The notes: a model not told the origin generated them from the letters alone. Shown: positions 52,480 to 61,106, counted from the first letter of the stretch. The stretch: DNA of 64,000 nt from Nocardia cyriacigeorgica GUH-2 (GCF_000284035.1 NC_016887.1:6130646-6194645), one strand, 5' to 3'. A program made the numbers and translations.

Positions 52480-53109
52480 TTGTCGTCGGAAACGAACGCG
52501 GGCTTCCGCAGGGGGAGGCCACGGGTCCTCGCGCGCGGCGGTTCGCTCGTCCTCGGCGCGGCCGGCGACGCCGAACTACTCCGGGCCCACGCGGCCGGCA
52601 CCCCGCACGCCTTCGCCGAACTGCTGCGCAGGCATAACGACCATCTCTGGCAGACCGCGCTACGGACCTCCTACACCCGCGAGGACGCCGCCGACTCGCT
52701 CCAGGACGCACTGCTGTCGGCGCACCGCACCGCAGGCTCCTTCCGAGCCGAATCCGAGGTGCGCAGCTGGCTGCACGCCATCGTGGTGAACGCCTGCCTG
52801 GACCGGATCCGGCGCAACAAGACCCGGCGCGCGTTCTCGCTGACGCCGGAGAACATGCCCGAACCAATCGAGGAACGCGACGAGATCTCCCGGATGGAGA
52901 TGTCGATGGTGGTCGACCGCGCGCTGTTCTCGCTGCCACCGGACCAGCGCACCGCGATCGTGGCGGTGGATCTGGAGGGGTATAGCGTGGCGGACGCGGC
53001 GGTGCTGCTCGGCGTCCCGGAGGGAACCATCAAGAGCCGCTGCGCCCGGGCCCGGCAGCGGCTGGCAGAACGTTTGGAATTTCTGCGGGATCCAGGGAAC
53101 CGGATGTGA
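52480..53109 (+). CDS. sigM: ECF RNA polymerase sigma factor SigM
   Basis: Extracytoplasmic-function sigma factor of 209 residues that directs RNA polymerase to stress promoters. Sigma-2 region: HAFAELLRRHNDHLWQTALRTSYTREDAADSLQDALLSAHR. Sigma-4: LPPDQRTAIVAVDLEGYSVADAAVLLGVPEGTIKSRCARARQRL. TTG 52480 is the best start: AAGGGG lies 7 bases upstream, and no ATG or GTG occurs in frame before the sigma-2 domain. A TTG start usually lowers expression. It is followed by its probable anti-sigma gene, as in M. tuberculosis Rv3911-Rv3912. Confidence 0.9.
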   Translation: MSSETNAGFRRGRPRVLARGGSLVLGAAGDAELLRAHAAGTPHAFAELLRRHNDHLWQTALRTSYTREDAADSLQDALLSAHRTAGSFRAESEVRSWLHAIVVNACLDRIRRNKTRRAFSLTPENMPEPIEERDEISRMEMSMVVDRALFSLPPDQRTAIVAVDLEGYSVADAAVLLGVPEGTIKSRCARARQRLAERLEFLRDPGNRM

Positions 53110-53214
53110 TCCTGTTGCGTCAGTAATAGTGACGAACCACGAGACGATGTAACCGCCGCCTGGCATTCGCCGGGCTGCGTGCAAGGTCAAATGTAAGAAC
53201 ACTTTGGAGGTGCG

Positions 53215-54003
53215 ATGGCGACCCGATCCGTTCCGCAGCCTCCGTTTTCGGCGGAGCTGCTCGCCGACCTGCACGCCGACAACCTCTCGCGCGAACTGAG
53301 CGAACAGTTGTGGCCCGCGGTCCACGGCGATCCGGAGGCCCAGCGGTACCTACGGTCCCTCGACGAGGTCGGCGCCCAGCTGCGCGCCCTCGGCCGCGAC
53401 GACCACATCATCCATCCGATGCCCGAGGATCTGTCCGCGAAACTGCGGCAGTGGGCCGAGGAACTGGAGCCCGCCGAATCGGACCAGGAACCGACCGCGC
53501 GGATATCCGAACAACTACCGGCTCCCCCGCACGATGGGCACGAAACACCCGGAGCAGCAACGGCTTCGGTGGTGTCACTGGACCAGCGCCGTCGTAGCCG
53601 GATGCGTCTGCTCACCGCGGCCGCGGCGGTCGTCGCGGTGATCGCCTGCGCGGCGATCGCGATCAGCACTGTGCGCCAGGACGACGCGGTGAGCCCCACC
53701 GCCGCGCCCACCACCGCCGATCTGGCACCCGGCGAAGACCTGGACACCAGCGTCGCCCTCGGCGTACTCGGCCGCCACGAGGTGCGCGGTCCGCTCGCCG
53801 ACGCCACCGAACTCGCCGGCTGCGTCACCGCCGCCGGATACGACCGCAAGGTCCTCGGCTCCTCCGATATCACCTTCCGCGGTGCGGACGCGGTGCTGAT
53901 CCTGCTCGCGGGCACCGCCCCCGGCAAGGTCACCGCGCTAGTCGTGGAGCCGGGCTGCACCGCGGGCGAGCCGGGAGTGTTGGCCGTCACCGACATCGGA
54001 TAG
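53215..54003 (+). CDS. rsmA: Anti-sigma-M factor RsmA
   Basis: Single-pass membrane protein of 262 residues. The cytoplasmic part (1-120) begins PPFSAELLADLHADNLSRELSEQLWPAVHGDPEAQRYLRSLDEVGAQLRALG, the sigma-binding helical domain of the Rv3912 type. One membrane helix (MRLLTAAAAVVAVIACAAIAIS, about 123-145) and an exported 115-residue domain with two cysteines (LAGCVTAAGY, EPGCTAGE) follow. It holds SigM inactive at the membrane until a signal is sensed; the signal is unknown. ATG 53215 has GGAGGTG just upstream. Confidence 0.85.
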   Translation: MATRSVPQPPFSAELLADLHADNLSRELSEQLWPAVHGDPEAQRYLRSLDEVGAQLRALGRDDHIIHPMPEDLSAKLRQWAEELEPAESDQEPTARISEQLPAPPHDGHETPGAATASVVSLDQRRRSRMRLLTAAAAVVAVIACAAIAISTVRQDDAVSPTAAPTTADLAPGEDLDTSVALGVLGRHEVRGPLADATELAGCVTAAGYDRKVLGSSDITFRGADAVLILLAGTAPGKVTALVVEPGCTAGEPGVLAVTDIG

Positions 54004-54080
54004 CGCGCTCACCCGGGGAACAAGTGCGTTTACCCTGTTGTTGACCGACACGTCCCGTTGATGCCTTTCGGAAGGGCCCC

Positions 54081-55067
54081 ATGAGCACGCCAGTTCGCGA
54101 CCTGATCATCGTCGGCTCCGGCCCCGCCGGATACACCGCCGCCGTCTACGCGGCCCGCGCGGAACTCCAGCCGCTGCTGTTCGAGGGAACGCAATTCGGT
54201 GGCGCCCTGATGACCACCACCGAGGTGGAGAACTTCCCCGGCTTCCGCGACGGCATCATGGGCCCGGACCTGATGGAGCAGATGCGCGATCAGGCCAAGC
54301 GCTTCGGCGCCGATATCCGCACCGAAGACGTCGACGCCATCGACCTCAGCGGCCCGGTGAAGAAGGTCACCGTGGGCGATGAGACCTTCGAGGCCTACGC
54401 GGTGATCCTGGCCATGGGCTCGGCCGCCCGCTACCTCGGCGTCCCCGGTGAGCAGGAGCTGCTCGGCCGCGGCGTCAGCGCGTGCGCCACCTGCGACGGC
54501 TTCTTCTTCAAGGGCCAGGACATCGTGGTGGTCGGCGGCGGCGACTCCGCCATGGAAGAGGCGACCTTCCTCACCAAGTTCGCCTCCAGCGTCACCATCG
54601 TGCACCGCCGCGACGAGTTCCGCGCCTCGCGCATCATGCTGGAGCGGGCCAAGGCCAACGAGAAGATCCGCTGGGTCACCAACGCCGAGGTCGTGCGCGT
54701 CAACGGCGACACCAGCGTGACCGGTCTCACCCTGCGTGACACCCGCACCGGCGAAACCTCCGAACTCGCCGCCACCGGCATGTTCGTCGCGATCGGCCAC
54801 GATCCGCGCAGCGAACTGGTGCGTGGCCAGGTCGAACTCGACGACGAGGGCTATGTGAAGGTCGCCGATCCGTCCACCGCCACCGCGGTGCCCGGCGTCT
54901 TCGCCGCGGGCGATCTGGTCGATCACACCTACCGCCAGGCGATCACCGCCGCAGGCACCGGCTGCCGCGCCGCGATCGACGCCGAGCGCTGGCTCGCCGA
55001 ACAGGGCGACATCACCTCCAACACCCTCGACCACGCCGGGCAGCCGGTCGCGGTCCCCGCCAACTGA
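54081..55067 (+). CDS. trxB: Thioredoxin reductase
   Basis: NADPH-dependent flavoenzyme that reduces thioredoxin, 328 residues. FAD motif IIVGSGPAGYTAAVYAAR near the N-terminus, redox-active CATC (Cys135, Cys138), NADPH motif VVVGGGDSAMEEA (149-161) and C-terminal FAD motif GVFAAGDLVDHTYRQAITAAGTG. ATG 54081 has GGAAGG upstream. trxA follows 47 bases after its stop, so they form one redox operon downstream of sigM-rsmA. Confidence 0.96.
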   Translation: MSTPVRDLIIVGSGPAGYTAAVYAARAELQPLLFEGTQFGGALMTTTEVENFPGFRDGIMGPDLMEQMRDQAKRFGADIRTEDVDAIDLSGPVKKVTVGDETFEAYAVILAMGSAARYLGVPGEQELLGRGVSACATCDGFFFKGQDIVVVGGGDSAMEEATFLTKFASSVTIVHRRDEFRASRIMLERAKANEKIRWVTNAEVVRVNGDTSVTGLTLRDTRTGETSELAATGMFVAIGHDPRSELVRGQVELDDEGYVKVADPSTATAVPGVFAAGDLVDHTYRQAITAAGTGCRAAIDAERWLAEQGDITSNTLDHAGQPVAVPAN

Positions 55068-55114
55068 TCCGGCTCACCGCGTTACCGCACGTCATTTGCT
55101 AGAGGAGAACACCC

Positions 55115-55441
55115 ATGTCCGAATCCACCATCACCGTCACCGACGCCACCTTCGCCGATGACGTCCTGCTCAGCGAGAAGCCGGTTCTGGTCGACTTCTG
55201 GGCGGACTGGTGCGGCCCGTGCAAGATGGTCGCGCCGGTGCTGGAGGAGATCGCGGGCACCCATGCCGATAAGCTGACCGTCGCCAAGCTGGACGTGGAC
55301 GCCAACCCGGTCACCGCCAAGGATTATCAGATCCTGTCGCTGCCCACTATGATGCTGTTCGCCGGTGGTAAGCCGGTCAAGCAGATCGTCGGGGCCAAGG
55401 GCAAAGCCGCCCTCCTGCGCGAACTCGACGGCGTCATCTGA
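55115..55441 (+). CDS. trxA: Thioredoxin
   Basis: Disulfide reductase of 108 residues with the active site WADWCGPCKM (Cys33, Cys36) and the cis-proline segment LSLPTMMLF. It receives electrons from TrxB encoded immediately upstream. ATG 55115 has AGAGGAG upstream. A hairpin at 55497-55531 may end this transcript before cwlM. Confidence 0.96.
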   Translation: MSESTITVTDATFADDVLLSEKPVLVDFWADWCGPCKMVAPVLEEIAGTHADKLTVAKLDVDANPVTAKDYQILSLPTMMLFAGGKPVKQIVGAKGKAALLRELDGVI

Positions 55442-55496
55442 TCGCGGCGAACTCCGCCGTACGGCAACGCACACCGGCGACGCGCCGTAGTATGCC

Positions 55497-55531
55497 CAGA
55501 CCCGGAATTGCCGAAATCCGGTCCGGGTCTG
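55497..55531. terminator. Possible terminator between trxA and cwlM
   Basis: Perfect 10-base arms CAGACCCGGA and TCCGGGTCTG flank a 15-base loop, 55 bases after the trxA stop and 90 before cwlM. No T-tract follows, so termination is uncertain; a role in the cwlM promoter region is also possible. Confidence 0.45.
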
Positions 55532-55621
55532 AGACAATCGACCGATGCTCCGGATGTGCGAGGGTGTAGCCCATCGCATGAGTGGGTACCCGGGCTGACG
55601 GAAGGGAAAGGGCTCTCACGC

Positions 55622-56812
55622 ATGCACCGACTTCGTCACGGCGATACCGGTCCAGCCGTCGCAGAGGTTCGGAGCACCCTGGCAAGTCTGGGTTTCCTGC
55701 ACGCGCACAACGCCGATGGCGACGACGCGCGTGAGTACTGGAAAGACACCGACGCCACCTTCGATCACCAGCTCGACTCCGCGGTGCGCGCCTTCCAGCA
55801 GCACCGCGGGCTGCTCGTGGACGGCGTCGTGGGTCCTGCCACCTACCGGGCTCTGAAAGAGGCTTCCTATCGGCTGGGCGCGCGCACGCTGATCTATCAG
55901 CTGTCGGCCCCGCTCTACGGTGACGATGTGGCGACGCTGCAGCGCAGGCTGCAGGACCTCGGCTTCTACGTGCACCGCGTCGACGGCTATTTCGGGCCGC
56001 ACACCCACGACGGCCTGACCGCCTTCCAGCGCGAGATCGGCCTGTCCGCCGACGGCATCTGCGGTCCGGACACGCTGCGTTCGCTCGAGCTGCTCGGCGC
56101 CCGCGTCACCGGCGGCAATCCGCATCGCATCGCCGAGGAAGAGGTGGTGCACCGCGCAGGCCCGCAGCTCACCGGCAAACGCATCGTGATCGATCCGGGT
56201 CTCGGCGGACCGGACCGGGGCCAGGCGGTGCCGACCGAATTCGGCGACGTCTACGAATCGGAGATCCTGTGGGATCTGGCCAGCCGGCTCGAGGGCCGGA
56301 TGGCGGCCACCGGCATGGAGACGTTCCTGTCGCGGCCGTGGGGCGCCAACCCCACCGATGCCGAGCGGGCGGAGACCTCCAACGCCTTCGACGCCGATCT
56401 GATGATCTCGCTGCGCTGCGCCAACAATCCGAGCTCGTCGGCCAACGGCGTCGCCGGCTTCTACTTCGGCAATTCGCACGGCTCGGTGTCGATGATCGGG
56501 CAGGTGCTCGCCGGTTTCATCCAGCGTGAGGTGGTGGCGCGGACCTCATTGCAGGACTGCCGGACCCATCAGCGCACCTGGGATCTGCTGCGGCTCACCA
56601 AGATGCCGACCGTGCAGGTCGATATCGGCTATCTGACAAACGAATACGACGCCTCGGTGCTTACCAACCCGCGCATGCGCGACGTCATCGCCGAGGCCAT
56701 CCTGGTGTCGGTGAAGCGGCTGTACCTCCTCGGCCAGGACGATCAGCCGACCGGTACCTACACCTTCGCCGAACTGCTCGCCGAGGAACTCGCCGCGGCC
56801 GACCGCGGATAA
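55622..56812 (+). CDS. cwlM: CwlM, catalytically dead amidase regulating peptidoglycan synthesis
   Basis: A 396-residue protein with two peptidoglycan-binding domains (about 1-85, 95-160) and an Amidase_3 domain (186-368). Catalytic positions are lost: DPGLGG (Leu194) replaces DPGHGG, SLRCANN (Arg265) replaces the second zinc His, and VDIGYLTN has Asp334 for the catalytic Glu. In mycobacteria CwlM is no longer a hydrolase; phosphorylated by PknB it activates MurA and binds FhaA and MurJ. The C-terminal TGTYTFAELL (377-386), with Thr377, Thr379 and Thr381, corresponds to the mycobacterial phosphosite cluster. No signal peptide, as expected for the cytoplasmic regulator. Confidence 0.93.
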   Translation: MHRLRHGDTGPAVAEVRSTLASLGFLHAHNADGDDAREYWKDTDATFDHQLDSAVRAFQQHRGLLVDGVVGPATYRALKEASYRLGARTLIYQLSAPLYGDDVATLQRRLQDLGFYVHRVDGYFGPHTHDGLTAFQREIGLSADGICGPDTLRSLELLGARVTGGNPHRIAEEEVVHRAGPQLTGKRIVIDPGLGGPDRGQAVPTEFGDVYESEILWDLASRLEGRMAATGMETFLSRPWGANPTDAERAETSNAFDADLMISLRCANNPSSSANGVAGFYFGNSHGSVSMIGQVLAGFIQREVVARTSLQDCRTHQRTWDLLRLTKMPTVQVDIGYLTNEYDASVLTNPRMRDVIAEAILVSVKRLYLLGQDDQPTGTYTFAELLAEELAAADRG

Positions 56813-56828
56813 CCTTCTCAGCTACGAA

Positions 56829-56866
56829 AATCTGCCCCGCCGGACCTATTGTCGGCGGGGCAGATT
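56829..56866. terminator. Bidirectional terminator between cwlM and the GNAT gene
   Basis: The 14-base arms AATCTGCCCCGCCG (56829) and CGGCGGGGCAGATT (ending 56866) are perfectly complementary, followed by CGTTTCGT. It lies 17 bases after the cwlM stop and 22 bases from the convergent GNAT stop. Confidence 0.85.
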
Positions 56867-56887
56867 CGTTTCGTGCTGGAGTGGCTG

Positions 56888-57667
56888 TCAGAGGCTGAGG
56901 ACGCGCGTCGGCACCGTCATCGAGGCGGCGGCGAGCAGCTGATCCAGCGCGCGCTCCACGTCTTCCTTCCAGCCGTGATCGGAATCGAGTTCCAGCCGCA
57001 GCCGGGGGAACCGGTGATGCGGTGCCACGACCTCGAAGCCGGCCTCCTCCAGGAAGTCGGCGTCGATCATGCAGGTCTCCGGCGCACAGCGCGCGGTGGC
57101 GCGGCCGGAGGAGCGCAGCCGGTCCCGCACCGGCGTGGCGATGCGTTCCATCAACGTCATCGACCCCATCGACCGATCCGACAGCGCGGTGCTGGGCGGA
57201 TCACCCCGGATACCGAAGACCTCGAGCGCCCGCACGCCACGGCGCATCAGATCGGTCACCACGGCCTGAATCAGCCGATAGGCGATATCGGAGTCCTGAT
57301 GCGGCGGTTCGGCCCGCAGCGTCGTCAGCAGGATGGCATCCGGGCTGACGGGGGAGGTGGGGAACAGCGACGCCCGCGGGACAGCGCTCGGCGGGGCGTA
57401 GAGCGCGCAGCCGGCGGCGTTGCCGTCGACGGTGGCGACCTGTCCGCACGAACCCCACTCCAGCATCACCGTCGACAGCCAGGCTTCCTTCTCGAAGACC
57501 GGATCGCTGAACTCTTGCGAGTCGGCGGCCACCGCCGGATCGATCTCCCAGAACACACAGCGCCGGGCGTGCGCTGGCAGTTGATCCAGCCCGTCCAGAG
57601 TTAGTGCTGTGACGCTGGTCGACACCGCTCTGCTCAGCCTCCAGCTGTCCGATTCATCCACGCTCAC
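56888..57667 (-). CDS. GNAT-family acetyltransferase-like protein (Rv3916c type)
   Basis: A 259-residue conserved protein. The middle carries a GNAT-like acetyl-CoA-binding pattern (ILLTTLRAEPPHQDSDIAYRLIQAVVTDLMRRGVRALEVFG), and the end EAGFEVVAPHHRFPRLRLEL is typical of these proteins. It holds the position of Rv3916c between cwlM and parB. The substrate is unknown. GTG 57667 (or the second GTG two codons on) has no strong ribosome binding site. Confidence 0.75.
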   Translation of the reverse strand: MSVDESDSWRLSRAVSTSVTALTLDGLDQLPAHARRCVFWEIDPAVAADSQEFSDPVFEKEAWLSTVMLEWGSCGQVATVDGNAAGCALYAPPSAVPRASLFPTSPVSPDAILLTTLRAEPPHQDSDIAYRLIQAVVTDLMRRGVRALEVFGIRGDPPSTALSDRSMGSMTLMERIATPVRDRLRSSGRATARCAPETCMIDADFLEEAGFEVVAPHHRFPRLRLELDSDHGWKEDVERALDQLLAAASMTVPTRVLSL

Positions 57668-57773
57668 GCCGCATCACTGTCTTCTCGCCAGCAAGAATAT
57701 GCGATCAAGCGAACCCGCCTCATTCCACGTCACTGTGCTGTTCGGTCCGGGGCTCTGTGCGATTCTCGGGCAC

Positions 57774-57786
57774 CGTCACAGTGACG
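57774..57786. promoter_or_regulatory. Perfect dyad upstream of the GNAT gene
   Basis: CGTCAC-A-GTGACG is a perfect 13-base palindrome in the 165-base gap between the parB stop and the GNAT start, about 107 bases before the latter. It may be an operator, or a weak terminator after parB. No T-run is present. Confidence 0.4.
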
Positions 57787-57832
57787 TTTCGGCGCCAGGG
57801 TTGGTGTTCAGGGGTGCACAGGCTCTATTTCG

Positions 57833-58846
57833 TTATGTTGCGATGTTGTTCTGCTGCATCAAACCGACAATGCGCTCGAGATCGTCGACCGAGCCGAACT
57901 CGACGACGATCTTGCCCTTGCGCTTGCCCAGACTCACCGTCACCCGCGTGTCGAACGACTCCGACAGTCGCTCGGCCACATCCTGTAATCCCGGCGCGTG
58001 CATCGGCTTGCGGCGCGGGGAGGGGGGCGCCGCGTTCTCCGGTTCCCGGTTCGCCAGCGTCACCGCTTCCTCGGTCGCGCGCACCGACATGCCCTCGGCG
58101 ACGATTCGAGCCGCCAGCACCTCCTGCGCATCGGCGCCGGCTTCCAGGCCGAGCAGCGCCCGCGCATGACCCGCGGACAACACCCCGGCAGCGACCCGCC
58201 GCTGCACCGGCACCGGCAGCTTCAGCAGCCGGATCATATTCGTCACCGCCGAACGCGAGCGGCCGATCCGGTCGGCCAGTTCCTCGTGGGTGACGTCGAA
58301 CTCCTCGAGCAGCTGCTGATACGCCGCCGCCTCTTCGAGGGGATTGAGCTGGACGCGGTGGATATTCTCTAGCAGCGCGTCACGCAGCATCGAGCCGTCG
58401 TCGGTCTCCCGGACGATGGCCGGAATGGCGGTCAGGCCGGCCTCCTGGCAGGCTCGCCAGCGCCGCTCGCCCATGACGAGCTGATAGCGGTCGGGGTTGG
58501 ATTCCAGGCGCCGCACCACGATCGGCTGCATGAGACCGAACTCGCGGATCGAATGCACCAGCTCGGCCAGCGCGTCTTCCTGGAAGACCTGGCGCGGCTG
58601 CTTGGGATTCGGCTCGATAGCGTCCGGCGGGATCTCGCGGTAGACGGCGTCGCCGGGGGAGTCGAGCTCGGGGGTGGTCTCGGCGGGGGAGGGCACCGTG
58701 TGCAGGTACGTGGCGGGCTGAATCGGCCCGGGGTCGACCCCGATAACCACACTCGCCGCCGCGTCACCGAGTCCGGTCGACGCCGGTCCGGTCGGGATCA
58801 ACGCGGCCAGACCGCGTCCCAGACCACCCTTCTTAGCCTGACTCAT
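57833..58846 (-). CDS. parB: Chromosome-partitioning protein ParB
   Basis: CTP-dependent DNA clamp that loads at parS and organises the origin region, 337 residues. The N-terminal MSQAKKGGLGRGLAALIP contacts ParA. CTP-binding motifs are PKQPR (81-85) and GERRWRA (126-132). The helix-turn-helix is in VTHEELADRIGRSRSAVTNMIRLL, and a C-terminal dimer domain (DTRVTVSLGKRKGKIVVEFGSVDDLERIVGLM) follows. ATG 58846 has GGGGTAGG upstream; the frame to 58966 is an extension. It lies 49 bases after parA in the same operon. Confidence 0.96.
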   Translation of the reverse strand: MSQAKKGGLGRGLAALIPTGPASTGLGDAAASVVIGVDPGPIQPATYLHTVPSPAETTPELDSPGDAVYREIPPDAIEPNPKQPRQVFQEDALAELVHSIREFGLMQPIVVRRLESNPDRYQLVMGERRWRACQEAGLTAIPAIVRETDDGSMLRDALLENIHRVQLNPLEEAAAYQQLLEEFDVTHEELADRIGRSRSAVTNMIRLLKLPVPVQRRVAAGVLSAGHARALLGLEAGADAQEVLAARIVAEGMSVRATEEAVTLANREPENAAPPSPRRKPMHAPGLQDVAERLSESFDTRVTVSLGKRKGKIVVEFGSVDDLERIVGLMQQNNIAT

Positions 58847-58895
58847 CGGGCCTACCCCTTTCTCGTTCCACCGCCACAGGACCGCTCGGCCTGCG

Positions 58896-59903
58896 TCACT
58901 GGGCACCCTCGGTAACGGCCGCGCGCTTCGCCGCCGCGCGTGCCGCCATTTCCCGACCGGCATCAAGGTAGCTCATCGCTCCTCGCGAACCGGGATCGTA
59001 ATCGAGCACCGTCATGCCGTAGCCGGGCGCCTCGGAAACCTTTACGCTGCGCGGGATGACCGAGCGCAGTACCACGTCACCGAAGTGGCCGCGCACCTCC
59101 TCGGCCACCTGATCGGCGAGCTTGGTACGGCCGTCATACATCGTGAGAATCACGGTGGAGACGTGCAGTTCGGGGTTGAGGTGGGACTGGACCAGCCCGA
59201 TATTGCGGATCAGCTGGCCGACGCCCTCGAGTGCGTAGTACTCGCACTGAATCGGGATCAGCACTTCCTTGGCCGCGACCATCGCGTTCACCGTCAGCAG
59301 GCCCAGCGACGGCGGGCAGTCGATCATCACGTAGTCGATGTCGTAGCCGGCGATATTGGCTTCCTGAATGGCGGCCTTGAGCCTGCCTTCGCGGGCGACC
59401 ATCGACACCAGTTCGATCTCGGCACCGGCGAGGTCGATGGTGGCCGGGATGCAGAGTAGCCGTTCGCTGTGCGGGCTCTGCTGAATCGCGTCTTTGACCG
59501 AGATCTCGCCGATGAGCAGTTCATAACTCGACGGCACACCCGAGTGGTGTTCGACCCCGAGCGCAGTACTGGCATTGCCCTGCGGATCGAGATCGATGAC
59601 GAGCACCTTCATCCCCTGATGCGCCAGGGCGGCCGCGAGATTGACCGCGGTGGTCGTCTTCCCGACGCCGCCCTTCTGGTTAGCGATCGTGATGATCCGT
59701 TGCTCATGCGGTTTCGGCACTGTCACCTTTCCTGGATGCAGTATCTGACTCGCGCGGTGCGCCTCCGCCGCAATCGGGGTCTCACTGGGGGAGATGTGCC
59801 CGAACGGTGTGCTTCCGAAAGTTTCCGGACCGGCGTTGCTGGAATCCAGCATTCCCGGAACTCGCGATGTTTCCCGTGAAACATTCGCCGAACCGCTCGA
59901 CAT
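58896..59903 (-). CDS. parA: Chromosome-partitioning ATPase ParA
   Basis: Walker-type ATPase that moves ParB-bound origins, 335 residues. The deviant Walker A KGGVGKTT is at 77-84, Walker B at YVMIDCPPSLGLLTVNAM, and the switch region at VSEAPGYGMTVLDYDP. The first 65 residues are a disordered extension. ATG 59903 has AGGAGC 6 bases upstream. A parS site is written into the gene's own fifth to tenth codons region (NVSRET). Divergence from dnaA-proximal genes and the order parA-parB match mycobacteria. Confidence 0.96.
   Translation of the reverse strand: MSSGSANVSRETSRVPGMLDSSNAGPETFGSTPFGHISPSETPIAAEAHRASQILHPGKVTVPKPHEQRIITIANQKGGVGKTTTAVNLAAALAHQGMKVLVIDLDPQGNASTALGVEHHSGVPSSYELLIGEISVKDAIQQSPHSERLLCIPATIDLAGAEIELVSMVAREGRLKAAIQEANIAGYDIDYVMIDCPPSLGLLTVNAMVAAKEVLIPIQCEYYALEGVGQLIRNIGLVQSHLNPELHVSTVILTMYDGRTKLADQVAEEVRGHFGDVVLRSVIPRSVKVSEAPGYGMTVLDYDPGSRGAMSYLDAGREMAARAAAKRAAVTEGAQ
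59869..59882. other. parS site 1 (inside the 5' end of parA)
   Basis: GTTTCCCGTGAAAC, one mismatch from the actinobacterial consensus GTTTCACGTGAAAC, flanked by T and A to give a 16-base near-palindrome. It overlaps codons of parA encoding NVSRET. Confidence 0.92.
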
Positions 59904-60219
59904 AGACAGCTCCTAACGCGAGAACTCCAGATCACGTGCCCCGAATGCGTCGGCGCCGTGTCTTCAAACAAGCCGTGTCGGATCGAACTTGATGCTCAAC
60001 CGGGACCGCGGCGCCCGATCGACCGAGCGGAGCTTCTGCCGCTGTGTGACATCCACATCCCTCCGTGGCACCAACGCTCACGCCCGACGCCCATTAGCTT
60101 GCCAGCACCGGGCGCGATTAGAAAGCTGAATCGCGGTGACGCGCGCACGACACGCGGATCCGTGACAATTCCCGCGCGCCGACCCATGTTTCCCGTGAAA
60201 CATCGACCGCCGACAGCGG
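59904..60219. other. Gene-free stretch between rsmG and parA holding parS site 2
   Basis: 316 bases with no supportable gene. It contains the parA promoter region (the ribosome binding site AGGAGC is next to 59903) and parS site 2 at 60188. No terminator hairpin was obvious. Confidence 0.6.
60188..60201. other. parS site 2
   Basis: GTTTCCCGTGAAAC, identical to site 1, in the intergenic space between rsmG and parA. Confidence 0.93.
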
Positions 60220-60987
60220 TCAGTGCGCCTTCCGAGCGGCCCGCGCCGCGCGGCGCGCGGACTTCACCGGGCGCTGTTTCGACGGTCGTTCCGAGCGGGG
60301 GAGGCGCTCGGCGCTGATGACGAGCGTCGGGGTTTCCACGATCCCGGCACCGCATTCCAGGACCTCCGCCTTGCCCGCACCGGCACGCGCGAGAGCGTCG
60401 GCGTCGCGCGCCAATTCCTCGGCCGCGCTGACACCCTTGAGTGCGAGCATTCGTCCGTGGTCCCGGACGAGGGGGAGGGACCACTGCGCCAGCTTCGCCA
60501 GCGGCGCCACCGCCCGCGAGGTGACGACGTCGGCGCCGCCGGCTTCATGAATCACCCCGGACTGCTCGGCCCGGCCGCGCACGACCGCGACCTCGAGACC
60601 GGCCTCCTCGATGAACTCACTGAGAAAGATGGTGCGACGCAAGAGCGGTTCCACCAAGGTGATTCGCAGATCGGGCCGCGCGATGGCCAATGGGATTCCG
60701 GGTAGCCCGGCACCGCTACCGATATCGACGACCGACGCGCCCTCCGGGATCAGTTCACCGACGACGGCACAGTTGAGGATGTGGCGATCCCAGAGGCGGG
60801 GGACTTCACGTGGTCCGATCAGTCCGCGCTCCACTCCGGCGGTCGCCAGCGCGGCACAGTAGCGGCGGGCCAGATCGAGACGGTCACCGAAGACCGTGGC
60901 GGCGACCGCCGGCGGCTCCAGCTCGGCCGGCAACTCGGTCGCTCCGCCGAGATCTCGTTCCACGTGAAACATCCTTCCGAGCGTCAT
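60220..60987 (-). CDS. rsmG: 16S rRNA (guanine-N7) methyltransferase RsmG
   Basis: Methylates G527 of 16S rRNA; loss gives low-level streptomycin resistance. The 255 residues include GLIGPREVPRLWDRHILNCAVVGELIP and the SAM-binding VVDIGSGAGLPGIPLAIARPDL. The C-terminus is a basic tail (KQRPVKSARRAARAARKAH). The start is uncertain: ATG 60987 or ATG 60972 (MFHVERD, GGAAGG directly before it). A parS site overlaps the latter codons. Confidence 0.93.
   Translation of the reverse strand: MTLGRMFHVERDLGGATELPAELEPPAVAATVFGDRLDLARRYCAALATAGVERGLIGPREVPRLWDRHILNCAVVGELIPEGASVVDIGSGAGLPGIPLAIARPDLRITLVEPLLRRTIFLSEFIEEAGLEVAVVRGRAEQSGVIHEAGGADVVTSRAVAPLAKLAQWSLPLVRDHGRMLALKGVSAAEELARDADALARAGAGKAEVLECGAGIVETPTLVISAERLPRSERPSKQRPVKSARRAARAARKAH
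60957..60970. other. parS site 3 (inside the 5' end of rsmG)
   Basis: GTTCCACGTGAAAC, one mismatch from the consensus, encoding FHVE at the rsmG N-terminus. Confidence 0.88.
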
Positions 60988-61027
60988 CGACAATCAGTGC
61001 CGGGCGCCGCCGGCCAGAAAATGGAGA

Positions 61028-61056
61028 AGGGCCCCGGTCCGAAGACCCGAGGCCCT
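61028..61056 (-). terminator. UUCG-loop terminator after jag
   Basis: On the minus strand the arms AGGGCC...GGTC and GACC...GGCCCT close a TTCG tetraloop, with short internal mismatches, followed by TCTCCATTTTC. It lies 51 bases after the jag stop and should end the rpmH-to-jag transcript before rsmG. Confidence 0.8.
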
Positions 61057-61070
61057 ATCCAACCATTGCC

Positions 61071-61092
61071 CGCCCCGTCAGCGCACGGGGCG
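61071..61092. other. Second hairpin next to the jag terminator
   Basis: CGCCCCGT and ACGGGGCG are perfect 8-base arms around CAGCGC, between the jag stop and the UUCG hairpin. It may reinforce termination. Confidence 0.6.
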
Positions 61093-61106
61093 TGCCGGTC
61101 TATCCG

